From Halobacteriales archaeon QS_4_69_31 (GTDB taxonomy: Archaea > Halobacteriota > Halobacteria > Halobacteriales > Haloarculaceae), in NCBI GenBank assembly GCA_003021655.1, contig PXRP01000037.1, positions 62,001 through 126,000 on the forward strand: 64,000 nt of DNA, written 5' to 3'. Numbering within the stretch: the first letter of the stretch is position 1; each line of letters begins with the position of its first letter. The notes beneath the pieces were generated by a model. The model ran no database searches. It saw only the letters and a list, made by a program, of their open reading frames with translations, and was not told the origin of the DNA. A program made the translations under genes and the position numbers. Of the stretch, positions 17,309-26,060 are shown one piece after another.

Positions 17309-18314
17309 CTCCCTTGACCCGCGGGTCGATGATGCCGTACGTGAGGTCTGCGATGAGCACGCCCAGCAGCGTCAGAAGCGTAAAGAACAGGAACGCACCC
17401 ATCAGGAGCGGGTAATCGCGGTTGTTCAGCGCCTGGAGCGTGGCCAGGCCCATGGCGGGATACGAGAAGATCTTCTCGAGGATGATGCTCGAGGAGAAGA
17501 CGGTGGCCATCCCGATGACGAGGCCTGTGTAGATGGGCAACAGCGAGTTGCGGCCGACGTAGCGGATCGCGATGCGGGTGTCGCTGATACCCCGGAGGTG
17601 GCCGACGCGGATGTATCCCTTCCCGAGTTCGCGGATGCAGTTACCCCGGTAGGCGAGCGCGCCGCCGAACCCGGCGATGAACGAGGCGATGACGGGCAGG
17701 GCCGCGTGGTGGACGATACTACTCATGTACTGGAGGTTGACGCCCGGGGTGTAATCGCGGTTGTAGAGCCCACCCGAGGGGAACCACTCGAGGTTGAACG
17801 CGAAGATGATCAGGAAGATGATGCCGACGATGTAGAACGGGACCGTGCGGTTGAGAATCGAGATGCCCGTCAGCGTCTGGTCGAAGCGGCTCCCCTCCTT
17901 GTAGGCCATGGCGGCCCCGAACAGCAGGGAGGTGGTCCGGCCCAGCGCCAGTCCGTAGACGCTGATGAAAAGCGACCACTGCATCCGCCGGAGCATGAAG
18001 GGACCGACGGGCTCGGAGAAGTAGATAGAGCGACCGAAGTCCTGATAGATGAAGATCTGGACCATGTAATCCAGGTAGGCTTCCGGGATTGACTTTTCGG
18101 GGTTGATGTTCGTGTACACTTCGACGAGGTTGTTGACCCGTTCGAGTTCCTCCGCGCTGAACGACCCCGAGGTCGACATCTGCTGGGCGACGCGCATCCT
18201 GACCATCTCCATGGGGCCGAACGGCATCAGCCGGATGAGGGCGAAGGCTATCGTCGTCACGATCATGAAGACGATAACCGCGTGGGCCACACGCTTGACG
18301 TAGTAGTTCGCCAT
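17286..18314 (-). CDS. ABC transporter permease (DppB/OppB type)
   Basis: The 342-residue permease begins with the typical cytoplasmic-to-TM1 segment (NYYVKRVAHAVIVFMIVTT). It has a large external loop and a coupling motif in VGHLRGISDTRIAIRYVGRN. Start at 18314 is preferred because it sits directly before the conserved N-terminus. An alternative ATG at 18341 adds nine residues. An ATAAAA-like box between the two fits a start at or after 18314. The gene heads the minus-strand half of the importer and diverges from the GH5 relic. Confidence 0.88.
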   Translation of the reverse strand: MANYYVKRVAHAVIVFMIVTTIAFALIRLMPFGPMEMVRMRVAQQMSTSGSFSAEELERVNNLVEVYTNINPEKSIPEAYLDYMVQIFIYQDFGRSIYFSEPVGPFMLRRMQWSLFISVYGLALGRTTSLLFGAAMAYKEGSRFDQTLTGISILNRTVPFYIVGIIFLIIFAFNLEWFPSGGLYNRDYTPGVNLQYMSSIVHHAALPVIASFIAGFGGALAYRGNCIRELGKGYIRVGHLRGISDTRIAIRYVGRNSLLPIYTGLVIGMATVFSSSIILEKIFSYPAMGLATLQALNNRDYPLLMGAFLFFTLLTLLGVLIADLTYGIIDPRVKGGDERESF

Positions 18315-18497
18315 GGAACAACCGTCGTTTTTATCCTTCATATTTGTTGTGGTCACAGACCGGCGCTGAGCGCGCCTGCGCGCCCGAGCGCCCGCGCGAA
18401 CTTCGCATCCCTCATCCCTCGACGCGGGCCACTCGACGCGAGCCACTCGATGCGGCCAGGAGCACTCTTATCTATCGCGGCGCGCGAGAGGGATTCC

Positions 18498-18970
18498 ATG
18501 GACCACACAGACCTACCGCGGTGGCGCGGGTTCAACATCCAAAACAAGTTCGTCGGCTTCGATTTCGTCCGGGTGCCGATGGACTACCAGTGCTGGACGG
18601 ACGGCGGCTGGTGGCGGATCGACGAGGACGCTCGCGCGGCGGTGCCGGGACGTGCCCGCCGAGCGGCTGAGCTTCGACCTAATGAACGAACCGGCCCAGT
18701 TCACAGCGCGCCTGCGCACACGTGGTCAGGTACGTCACCGAGCGGATCCACGGCGTCGACCCCGAGAAGGTCGTCGTCGCCGACGGGACCCGGTGGGGCC
18801 GCGACCCGGTCTACGAACTGGCCGACGCGCCGGTCGCCCAGTCGACGCGCGGCTACGAACCGATGCCCGTCAGCCACCAGGGGGCCAACCGGCCCCTGGA
18901 GATCCCGGCCGGTGGGGTGCCGGGCGCCGACAACGACCGCGAGATGCTCGAACTGCTCCAGGCTCACTGA
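18498..18970 (+). pseudogene. Decayed GH5-type glycosidase (cellulase family) gene
   Basis: Three pieces in three frames read as parts of one GH5-like protein. 18498-18640 encodes the N-terminus (LPRWRGFNIQNKF, then GFDFVRVPMDYQCW). 18652-18720 encodes PAERLSFDLMNEPAQFTA, containing the NEP acid/base motif. 18722-18970 encodes the C-terminal part (YVTERIHGVDPEKVVVADG to the stop). Sequence between them is missing: GFNIQ runs straight into GFDFVR, and the central barrel strands and the nucleophile Glu region are deleted. At about 150 residues in total against over 300 for the family, it cannot be functional. Its position between the two importer halves suggests a former oligosaccharide-degrading function of the cluster. 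Confidence 0.75.
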
Positions 18971-19181
18971 CCCGCCCCGTCGCCGTCTCACCGGGCCGCC
19001 CCGCGACCTCCTCGGGCGACCGTCTCTCGGGACCGTCGGCTGGCACTGTCTTCCGGGGCCGTCCCCTACCACTGGCTTCTGGGACTGACCGCTGTGGCCG
19101 TCCGCCGCGACCCGGTGGTCCCGGTCGGCGCGGTTCACTCACCACCCGCGGTCTGCCCGATATCCGCCGCGGCCCCTCCGA

Positions 19182-19190
19182 AGATTTATT
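19182..19190 (+). promoter_or_regulatory. TATA-like box of the second Gfo/Idh gene
   Basis: AGATTTATT lies about 30 nt upstream of the ATG at 19216. A second AT-rich word (GCTTATAGG) directly before the start is too close to act as a TATA box. Confidence 0.5.
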
Positions 19191-19215
19191 GTGCTTGACA
19201 TAGAGCTTATAGGCG

Positions 19216-20346
19216 ATGAGCGAGTTTACCGTTGGCTTCATCGGCACGGACCAGATGGCCCGGTTGCATGCCGATCGAGTGCGGGCACTCGACCAACGTA
19301 TCACGGCGGTCGCGGACGTCGACCCGTCGGCGCGCCACCGGTTCGCCGACGAGTACGACGTCGAGACGACGTTCAAAAGCTACGAGGAGATGCTCGCCTC
19401 GCAGTCGCTGGACGTGGTGATGGTCGACGTCCCGAACACGCTCCACGTCGACGCCGCCATCGAAGCTCTGGAACAGGGGACGAACGTCCTCGTGGAGAAC
19501 CCCCTCGCCCACGACTACGACGCCGCCAGACGGATAGAGCGTGCCGAGAACGCCAGCGAGGCGACGCTGATGGTCAGTTTCACCAAGACCTTCGACAGCG
19601 ATATCCAGACGTTACACTCCTATCTCGACGACGAGCGGCTCGGCGACATCTACGAGGTGAACGTCGAGTTCGTCCGGAGGCGGGGCATCCCGAAACTCGG
19701 CAGCTGGTTCACCGAGGAGGACGCCGCCGGCGGCGGCGTCGTCATCGACATCGGTCCCCACGTTCTCCATCTGACGATGAGCCTCCTGGACTTCCCGGAG
19801 ATCGAGACGATCAGCGCGACCACCGGCGCACAGTTCGGCGTCAAGGCCGAGGAGTACACGTACCTCGACATGTGGGGGGGCGACCCCGTCGAGGACGGCA
19901 CCTTCGACGTCGAGGACACGATGCGCGCGTTCGTCCGGACGGCCGACGACACGACACTACACCTCAACTGCGCCTGGGCGAGCAACACCGACCCCCGGCA
20001 GTTCGTCGAGGTGCTCGGCGACGAGGGCGGTGCCACCCTCACGCCCGACGACGGGCTCACCATCCACACCACCGCCTACGGTGCGCTCGCCGACCACCAC
20101 ATCGAGACGAACGACACCGACCCCTACGCCGCGACGTGGGACTACTTTTTCGACGTGTTGCGCGGCGACCGCGACCACGACCACAACACCGTCCACGAGG
20201 GCGTCGTCGTCCAGGAACTCATCGACGCCATCTACCGCAGCTCCGAGGACCGCCGCGAGGTCGAACTCGCCGACGGGATGTCGGCCGACCCCGAGGACCA
20301 CGAGTCCCCGCCCGAGGACCACGAGTCCACCGAAGTCGACCCCTGA
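19216..20346 (+). CDS. Gfo/Idh/MocA-family paralog with lost catalytic motifs
   Basis: The 376-residue protein aligns along its length with the oxidoreductase at 11663 (shared FVRRRGIP, AGGGVVIDIG, WASNT blocks). The three defining motifs are altered. The dinucleotide loop reads GFIGTDQMARLH where GxGxxG is expected. The catalytic Lys of EKP is N95 (VENPLAHD). The D.G.H..D motif ends in His (DIGPHVLH, residues 178-185). The reading frame is intact, so it is expressed-looking but may be non-catalytic or use another chemistry. A C-terminal tail repeats EDHES. It precedes the importer ATPase genes. Confidence 0.82.
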   Translation: MSEFTVGFIGTDQMARLHADRVRALDQRITAVADVDPSARHRFADEYDVETTFKSYEEMLASQSLDVVMVDVPNTLHVDAAIEALEQGTNVLVENPLAHDYDAARRIERAENASEATLMVSFTKTFDSDIQTLHSYLDDERLGDIYEVNVEFVRRRGIPKLGSWFTEEDAAGGGVVIDIGPHVLHLTMSLLDFPEIETISATTGAQFGVKAEEYTYLDMWGGDPVEDGTFDVEDTMRAFVRTADDTTLHLNCAWASNTDPRQFVEVLGDEGGATLTPDDGLTIHTTAYGALADHHIETNDTDPYAATWDYFFDVLRGDRDHDHNTVHEGVVVQELIDAIYRSSEDRREVELADGMSADPEDHESPPEDHESTEVDP

Positions 20347-20374
20347 GCCCGCGCGGACGGACCACCTGGTCTCG

Positions 20375-20489
20375 CAGTTCTCCGTTCCTGACGTCTCGCT
20401 CGCAGGAACCCCGCTCTTAGCCTCACGCTCGCCGGTTCTCCGTTCCTGGCGTCATACTCGCCGGCTCTCCGGGTTGTGGCTCACTCTCG
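20375..20489 (+). repeat. About 29-nt imperfect tandem repeat, four copies
   Basis: Units start at 20375, 20403, 20433 and 20461, each ending in a CTCG-like word. The first and third share TTCTCCGTTCCTG and CGTC at the same offsets. The array begins 29 nt after the Gfo/Idh stop codon and ends before the importer promoter. No coding sense is seen. Confidence 0.55.
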
Positions 20490-20525
20490 GTTCCCCCCGC
20501 GTCCGAGTCGTGTTTCGATAACGAA

Positions 20526-20534
20526 CCTTTATGT
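20526..20534 (+). promoter_or_regulatory. TATA-like box of the importer ATPase operon
   Basis: CCTTTATGT is about 28 nt upstream of the ATG at 20559; GTTTCGATAACGAAC just before it (20511-20525) is partly palindromic and could be an operator. Confidence 0.5.
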
Positions 20535-20558
20535 AGGTGTTTGCTGTTAGCTCTCTCT

Positions 20559-21626
20559 ATGCAGACGACCGAGCCACCTCGTCAGTCAGACAAGGACGTC
20601 ATCTTCGAGGCACGCGACGTCTCGGTCTCGTTCGACATGGAGGGCGACGAGTCACGCGTCCTCGACAGCGTCGACTTCGACGTCTACCGCGGCGAGACAC
20701 TGGGTGTGGTCGGCGAGAGCGGCAGCGGCAAGTCCATGTTCGCGTCCGCGCTGCTCAACGCCGTCGTCGAACCCGGCCAGGTGACTGGCGACGTCACGTA
20801 CTACCCGGAAGACAGGGACCCGGTGACGGTCACCGACCTCACGGAGAGCGAACTCAAAGAGGAGATCCGCTGGAAAGAGATGGCCTTCGTCGTCCAGTCG
20901 GCCCAGAGCGCGTTCAACCCGACGATGACGATCCGCCAGCATTACATCGAGACGCTGGAGGCCCACGGCGTCGGCCGACAGGAGGGTCTCGAACGCGCGC
21001 GGGAACTCTGCCGGGACCTCTATCTCAACCCCGAACAGGTCCTTCCCTCATACCCCCACGAACTCTCGGGCGGCATGAAACAGCGCGCCCTCCTCGCGCT
21101 CGGCGTGATCCTCGACCCCGAGGTGGTCGTCCTCGACGAACCGACCGCCGCGCTCGACCTCCTGATGCAGCGGGCCATCGTCTCGCTGCTGGCCGACATC
21201 AAGGAGAAGTACGACCTGACGCTGGTGTTTGTCACCCACGACCTCAACCTCATCTCGCTTATCGCCGACCGGCTGGCCGTCATGTACGCCTTCGAGTTCA
21301 TCGAGGTCGCACCGACCGAACGGATCCTCAACGACGCCGCCCACCCCTACACGCGGGCGCTGTTGAACGCCGTGCCGACCATCTCGGCGCCGATATCCAC
21401 GATGACGGGGATCCCCGGGTCGACCCCGAACCCCAAGGACGTCCCCGCGGGCTGTTCGTACAACCCGCGGTGTCCCATCGCCAAGGAGGAGTGTCGCATC
21501 GACGACCCGCAACTGGACCCCATCCACGAGGAACACTCGGCGGCCTGTTTCTACCCCGACGAGGCCCGGTCCGAGATAGGCATCCCCGCGACAGGCGGCG
21601 GTGACGACGAGGAGGGTGGCCGATGA
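20559..21626 (+). CDS. ABC transporter ATP-binding protein (DppD/OppD type)
   Basis: A 355-residue ATPase with Walker A GESGSGKSMF, signature LSGGMKQRALL, Walker B VVLDEPTAALDLL and H-loop VTHDLN. The C-terminal oligopeptide-type extension has cysteines in CSYNPRCPIAKEEC and ACFYP, typical for this transporter class. ATG 20559 is preferred over TTG 20541 from spacing to the TATA-like box. It is coupled to the next ATPase gene by a 4-nt overlap. Together they power the split permeases on the opposite strand. Confidence 0.92.
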   Translation: MQTTEPPRQSDKDVIFEARDVSVSFDMEGDESRVLDSVDFDVYRGETLGVVGESGSGKSMFASALLNAVVEPGQVTGDVTYYPEDRDPVTVTDLTESELKEEIRWKEMAFVVQSAQSAFNPTMTIRQHYIETLEAHGVGRQEGLERARELCRDLYLNPEQVLPSYPHELSGGMKQRALLALGVILDPEVVVLDEPTAALDLLMQRAIVSLLADIKEKYDLTLVFVTHDLNLISLIADRLAVMYAFEFIEVAPTERILNDAAHPYTRALLNAVPTISAPISTMTGIPGSTPNPKDVPAGCSYNPRCPIAKEECRIDDPQLDPIHEEHSAACFYPDEARSEIGIPATGGGDDEEGGR

Positions 21627-22741
21627 GCGCCGACGAACCCGTCGTCTCGATGGACGACGCGACCGTCCAGTTCGAGAGCGAACAGCTGTTCGGGCTGGCC
21701 AAGTCCCAGGTCGTCCGCGCGGTCGACGGCGTCTCGCTGGACATCAGGGAAAACGAGGTCGTCGCGCTGGTCGGGGAGTCGGGCTGTGGCAAGACCACGC
21801 TCGGGAAGGCGGCGATCGGCCTCCACCGGCCCGAGTCGGGAACGGTTAGCTACCGCGGCACCGACATCTGGGAGGCCAAAGACGCCAGCGGCCTCTTCGG
21901 CGGGAGCGTCGACGGCTACCCGTTCCACGAGATCCGGCGCTCGCTGCAGATGATCCACCAGGACGCCGAGAGCTCGCTGGACGCCAACTCGACGATCCAG
22001 TCGATCCTCGAGGAACCGCTGATCCGGTGGGAACCCCAGTTGAGCCGGCCCGACCGCCGCGACCGCGTCGGGGCCTTTCTCGACTACGTGGGGCTGTCCC
22101 CGCCCGACGAGTACATCGACCGCTTCCCCCACCAGCTCAGCGGGGGCGAACAACAGCGTGTCGCGCTGATCCGGGCGCTGTTAATGAACCCCGACATGAT
22201 CCTGGCCGACGAGTCGATCAGCGCGCTCGACGTGTCCCTGCGCATCGACATGATGGACCTGATGTTGCGCCTGCAAGACGAGATCAACACCTCGTACCTG
22301 TTCATCACGCACGACATCTCGAACGCCCGGTACATCACCAAGAAGTCCGACGGGCGGATCGGCATCATGTACCTGGGGAACCTCGTCGAGATCGGCCCCG
22401 TCGAGGAGGTCATCACGAACCCACAGCACCCCTACACCAAGGCGCTGCTGTGGGCGACGCCCGACATCGCGTCCTCGGGCGGCCGGATCGGGGCCGAAGG
22501 CATCGAGGCCGCACCGCTCCGTGCCATCGACGTGCCCGACGCGGCCAACCCCCCGAGCGGCTGCAAGTTCCACGACCGCTGCCCGGAGGCACGCGAGGTC
22601 TGCGAGGAGGTCCAGCCCGACTCCTACCGGGTCGACGGCGACCACGAGACCGCCTGTTTCAGGATGCTCGACGACCACGAGTACTGGTCGAGCCCGGAAC
22701 TCGAGGGCGAGATGGGCGACCAGCTCGCCACCCCCGACTGA
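21623..22741 (+). CDS. ABC transporter ATP-binding protein (DppF/OppF type)
   Basis: The 372-residue second ATPase has Walker A GESGCGKTTLGK, signature LSGGEQQRVALI, Walker B region ILADESISALDVSL (Ser where Pro is usual in DEP) and H-loop ITHDISNARY. The C-terminal Cys motif spans CKFHDRCPEAREVC and ACF. It pairs with the DppD-type ATPase, whose stop it overlaps by 4 nt. The Pro-to-Ser change is outside the catalytic Glu, so activity is expected. Confidence 0.92.
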   Translation: MSADEPVVSMDDATVQFESEQLFGLAKSQVVRAVDGVSLDIRENEVVALVGESGCGKTTLGKAAIGLHRPESGTVSYRGTDIWEAKDASGLFGGSVDGYPFHEIRRSLQMIHQDAESSLDANSTIQSILEEPLIRWEPQLSRPDRRDRVGAFLDYVGLSPPDEYIDRFPHQLSGGEQQRVALIRALLMNPDMILADESISALDVSLRIDMMDLMLRLQDEINTSYLFITHDISNARYITKKSDGRIGIMYLGNLVEIGPVEEVITNPQHPYTKALLWATPDIASSGGRIGAEGIEAAPLRAIDVPDAANPPSGCKFHDRCPEAREVCEEVQPDSYRVDGDHETACFRMLDDHEYWSSPELEGEMGDQLATPD

Positions 22742-22779
22742 CCGGAACGCTCACAACGGAGCGGGCCATCGCCCCCCAC

Positions 22780-23034
22780 ATGAGCCTCCTCCCGGACGCG
22801 ATGCTCGCACGGTTGTGTGCCCGCCAGGCGGAACTCATCGTCATCTTCGCGCTGAGCTGTCTGGGGCTCGTGATCACGGTTTTCACGCTCCTTTTCATCG
22901 ACCTCGACGGCGGGACCCGCGCGGTGGCGTTCCTGAACGTCCCCGGGCTCGTCGCCATGATCGCCTGGACGGGGTACGTGCTGTACCTGTGTCGCGACGA
23001 CCTGCCGTTCGGGCGCGGCGAGCCAAAACCCTAA
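22780..23034 (+). CDS. Small two-TM membrane protein
   Basis: An 84-residue protein with two predicted TM helices (about residues 19-41 and 52-70), separated by FIDLDGGTRAVAF and ending in a short polar tail. No known domain is recognised. It lies 38 nt after the importer ATPase gene in the same direction and may be cotranscribed, but nothing links it to transport. Confidence 0.6.
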   Translation: MSLLPDAMLARLCARQAELIVIFALSCLGLVITVFTLLFIDLDGGTRAVAFLNVPGLVAMIAWTGYVLYLCRDDLPFGRGEPKP

Positions 23035-23109
23035 GTTCGCCGCCGGGCGCGAGACGTTTGCGTTGCGCTGTCCCGAATGAACTATAGGGTTCGAGTTTCA
23101 TGACCACGT

Positions 23110-23331
23110 ATGAGCTCAGCGAACGAAGAGGTGTCCAACCCCGTCGTCAGGGTGCTCGTGAGCATCCGGTCCTCGTTTGTCCTGTTCGTCATGGCGCTCG
23201 GCGTCGCGTTGTTCCTGCTGGGGCTGGCAGTGACCGGCGAGGCCTCGGGTATCTTCGCGGTCCTCGGGATCAGCGCCGTGATCTACGGCGTGCTGGGGAA
23301 ATTCGCCTTGAACCTGATCGGGTACAGCTAG
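23110..23331 (+). CDS. Small two-TM membrane protein
   Basis: A 73-residue protein with two hydrophobic helices (about residues 21-44 and 48-70) and a short acidic N-terminus. An AACTATAGG box at about 23079 lies about 30 nt upstream of the ATG, supporting its own leaderless transcript. Function is unknown. Confidence 0.65.
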   Translation: MSSANEEVSNPVVRVLVSIRSSFVLFVMALGVALFLLGLAVTGEASGIFAVLGISAVIYGVLGKFALNLIGYS

Positions 23332-23404
23332 TCGGCGCCCCGCGGCTCCGCCGGCCCGGCTATCCTGTGGCGGCTGCCGTAGTTGTTGGGAATATGTCAA
23401 TAAA

Positions 23405-23413
23405 GGTTTTATT
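23405..23413 (+). promoter_or_regulatory. TATA-like box of the coiled-coil protein gene
   Basis: GGTTTTATT is about 28 nt before the ATG at 23437; no Shine-Dalgarno is present. Confidence 0.5.
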
Positions 23414-23436
23414 CACCACTGTTGTATTGCTTACAA

Positions 23437-24171
23437 ATGGACACGACTCGTGAAGCGAACGACCCGCTCGTCCCGTCGTTGCGCGAGCACGTTCTGGAGC
23501 CGCTCTCGACGGCCGAGCGCGCCGTCGAGGAGGAGCGAACGGAGGTGAACGCGGAACAAAAAGCCTACACGGAGTTCAAACAGCGCGTCGCCGGCATCGA
23601 GACGGTGACGATGCCCGCCGACGGGCCGGGTCCGGCGGCGCGGACGCCGGTCGTCGAGACGCGGTCCCGCCAGGACGAGCGTCTGCGCAACGCCTTCCGC
23701 CAGACCGTGATGAGCGTCGACCACTACGAGGCGGTCTACGGCGAACCGCTCGAGGAACACGCGGCGCGCGAACTCTCGGCGGAGGTCGCGGCACCGCTGC
23801 GCCAGGACACCACGACCCGGTTCACCGAACTGTACAAGACGGCACTGACCAGCGCCGTCGAGGACGCCGTCAGCGACCGCGAGGCGTTCTGTGACCGCCT
23901 GGACGACGAACTCGCGTCGCTCGTGTCGGCCCGGGAGTCACTCGCGGACCGTATCGACTCTATCGACGGGACCTCCGTCTTCGCCCACGACCGGCCCGAA
24001 CTCTCCGCCGAACTCGACGCGGTCGCACAAGCCCGCCAGGAGACGATACAGGGGCGCAACCACTCTCCCCGGGCCGACGGACACGACCTCTGTCACTACC
24101 TCTACCGGGACTACTCGTGGACCTACCCCGTTCTCACCGCCGTGACGCGGTTCCGGAACGCGACCGTCTGA
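23437..24171 (+). CDS. Haloarchaeal helical protein (DUF7260-like)
   Basis: A 244-residue, highly charged, mostly helical protein with no TM segment or signal peptide. Features are a conserved-looking N-terminal helix (REHVLEPLSTAERAVEEER), a middle GPAARTPVVETRS linker and a C-terminal HDLCHYLYRDYSWTYPVLTAV block. It resembles a family found only in haloarchaea, which I recall as DUF7260; the family number is from memory. Function is unknown. Confidence 0.7.
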   Translation: MDTTREANDPLVPSLREHVLEPLSTAERAVEEERTEVNAEQKAYTEFKQRVAGIETVTMPADGPGPAARTPVVETRSRQDERLRNAFRQTVMSVDHYEAVYGEPLEEHAARELSAEVAAPLRQDTTTRFTELYKTALTSAVEDAVSDREAFCDRLDDELASLVSARESLADRIDSIDGTSVFAHDRPELSAELDAVAQARQETIQGRNHSPRADGHDLCHYLYRDYSWTYPVLTAVTRFRNATV

Positions 24172-24611
24172 TCTACCCGGCGCGCTCTCGACACGCTGTC
24201 AGCGGAGGGGGGCATTCGAATATGATCGTAAATCCTTTTATCCTGATGATCCTATCGGGAATTCAGCCGCATTTTAGGTACGCATTCGAGTTTGTGAGTT
24301 CGGAAAACCTCCAAAGAGTCGGATATGACCTCTATTTACTCTCCTATACAACCAAGTTTTAAAAATACAGATCCTGGAGAACCTCGGTCCGTGAACGCCG
24401 GACCGAACGACAAGGCAATTACGGATGTCGGGAACCGAGTGCCATCGTCTGCTCTTTTTCGTCGTCCGTCTGGAGGCGAGTGGCGCTCGCTGCTGCGTGC
24501 TGGCCCGGTCGCCTCGCGTGGCGGGGCCGAAGGACACCCAATCGATGAGTACCGATCCGACTCATACTCTCAGCCAAAAATACATGAGGATAAAAGCTGT
24601 GTACTGAGGGA
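24172..24611. other. Low-GC intergenic region before the IS630 remnant
   Basis: About 440 nt, AT-rich in its first half (24200-24370), with ATTCGAATAT at about 24213. No plausible gene is present. The composition shift suggests acquired DNA around the transposase remnant. GGATAAAAG at about 24590 may be the old transposase promoter. Confidence 0.5.
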
Positions 24612-25090
24612 ATGACTCTGGGGAGCGTTTCGACCGACCACCTCCGCCAGGTGCTGGCGGAGGTTGACGATGCAGCCGCGACAGAGCGGCTAATGGCTGC
24701 ACTCGCGTACAAAGAGGTTGATGAGGTAACGCAGGAGGGCGCAGCCGAGCTGTACGAATATTCTGAAGGCTGGGCGTCGAAGTGGTTCAACCGACTCGAA
24801 CGGCTCGCCGATGAGCCGTTCGAGGAGGTCGTCTACGGCGAGCCCCGACAGGGAGACCGGCCGGACTCACCGAGCAGGAACACGAGCAATTCGTCGAAGA
24901 TACACCGATTGAACTGTGTTACCTTCCAGGGGGTTCACCAGAGCTGAACCCCATCGAAGAGTGCTGGAGACAACTTAATCAAGCACTCGGCAACCGCTTG
25001 TTCGACACACTGGATGAACTTCAGGAGGCTGCACTGGCCGCGCTTGGCGATATCAAACCGCCGGATGTCTTCACGTACTTATATCTGTAA
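24612..25090 (+). pseudogene. Decayed IS630-family transposase
   Basis: The N-terminal part (ATG 24612) encodes a helix-turn-helix region (TLGSVSTDHLRQVL, EGAAELYEYSEGWASKWFN) typical of IS630 transposases. Near 24855 a 1-nt loss shifts the frame. The new frame continues LTEQEHEQFVE and jumps directly to the C-terminus (CYLPGGSPELNPIEECW, including the last catalytic Glu), ending at TAA 25088-25090. The central DDE core, several hundred nt, is deleted. Both lesions make it inactive. Terminal inverted repeats could not be placed with confidence. Confidence 0.8.
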
Positions 25091-25150
25091 GTATCAGACT
25101 CCCATCCCTGAACAGGTCCCGGACTCCCCCACCTGACTGTGCCGCCGACA

Positions 25151-25159
25151 GCTTTATTA
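25151..25159 (+). promoter_or_regulatory. TATA-like box of the ZIP transporter gene
   Basis: GCTTTATTA is about 30 nt upstream of the ATG at 25185. A GGAG motif at about 25168 lies too far upstream for a normal Shine-Dalgarno. Confidence 0.5.
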
Positions 25160-25184
25160 ACAATTAAGGAGTAGCGAGTGTCAC

Positions 25185-26060
25185 ATGGGTATTAATACGA
25201 CAGTCGAATTTAATAACCCCTCGGCGCGGGCCTCGCTGGTCGGGGTCGCCGGGGTCGTCGTCCTCGGCGGGCTGTCGGTGGTAGCGGTCGCGGCCGGACT
25301 GTGGAAGGTGCTGGCCATCGCGTGGGTGGCGTTCGCGGCGATGGCGGTCGGCGCCGGCCTCGGCACGCGCACCGGGTCGACGGCCCCCCACCGGCTCGTC
25401 TGGGGATACGGGCTGGCCAGCGGCGCCATGGTGACCAGCGCGTCGATGTTCCTGGTCCCGCAGGCCATCGGCCTCGGGTCGGGCGCCGGCCGGCCACAAC
25501 TGGGCGGGCTCGGCGTCGCGCTCGGACTCGTGGTCGGCTACAGCGCGCACGTCCTCGGTCACCGGCTGACACACCTCGAGGTGGGTGTCGACCTGACGAC
25601 AGCACAGATCACCGCCCACGCGCTCTCGGCGGGGCTCATCATCGGGCTGGTCTACGGGTCGATGCCGACGCTCGGGCTGGTGCTCGGGCTGGCCATCGTC
25701 TCACACAAGGGACCGGCGGGCTACGCCGCCGCCCGCCGACTCGCCCGGCGCGGCCGGTCCGCGGCGGCGTTGCTCCTCCCGGCGGCCGGCGTCGGGATCA
25801 CGGCCATCCCCGCGGCGGTCGTCGCGCTGCCGGCGGTCGCCGGGCTCCAGGCCGTCGTCTTCGGGTTCGCGGCCGGCATCTTCCTCCACATCGCGATGGA
25901 CTTCCTGCCGCGGTGCGAGGCCGGCTCCGAGATCGACCAGGTCTGTGCGATTCACGAGGAGTCCCACGAACTCCTGGACGAACTCCGGACCCACGCCGTC
26001 GGCAGCACCGTCGTCGGTGGTGGCGTCGTCGCGCTCGCGTGGGTCGCGCTCACAGCGTGA
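25185..26060 (+). CDS. ZIP-family metal transporter
   Basis: A 291-residue membrane protein with about eight hydrophobic segments. The family's metal-site helices are visible as TAHALSAGLIIGLVYG, followed by VSHKGPAGYAAAR (ZIP consensus has HK.P) and AGIFLHIAMDFLPRC. It probably moves zinc, iron or another divalent cation into the cytoplasm. The C-terminal part carries an acidic loop (EAGSEIDQVCAIHEESHE) with His and Cys that could sense metal. It stands alone after the transposase remnant. Confidence 0.75.
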   Translation: MGINTTVEFNNPSARASLVGVAGVVVLGGLSVVAVAAGLWKVLAIAWVAFAAMAVGAGLGTRTGSTAPHRLVWGYGLASGAMVTSASMFLVPQAIGLGSGAGRPQLGGLGVALGLVVGYSAHVLGHRLTHLEVGVDLTTAQITAHALSAGLIIGLVYGSMPTLGLVLGLAIVSHKGPAGYAAARRLARRGRSAAALLLPAAGVGITAIPAAVVALPAVAGLQAVVFGFAAGIFLHIAMDFLPRCEAGSEIDQVCAIHEESHELLDELRTHAVGSTVVGGGVVALAWVALTA

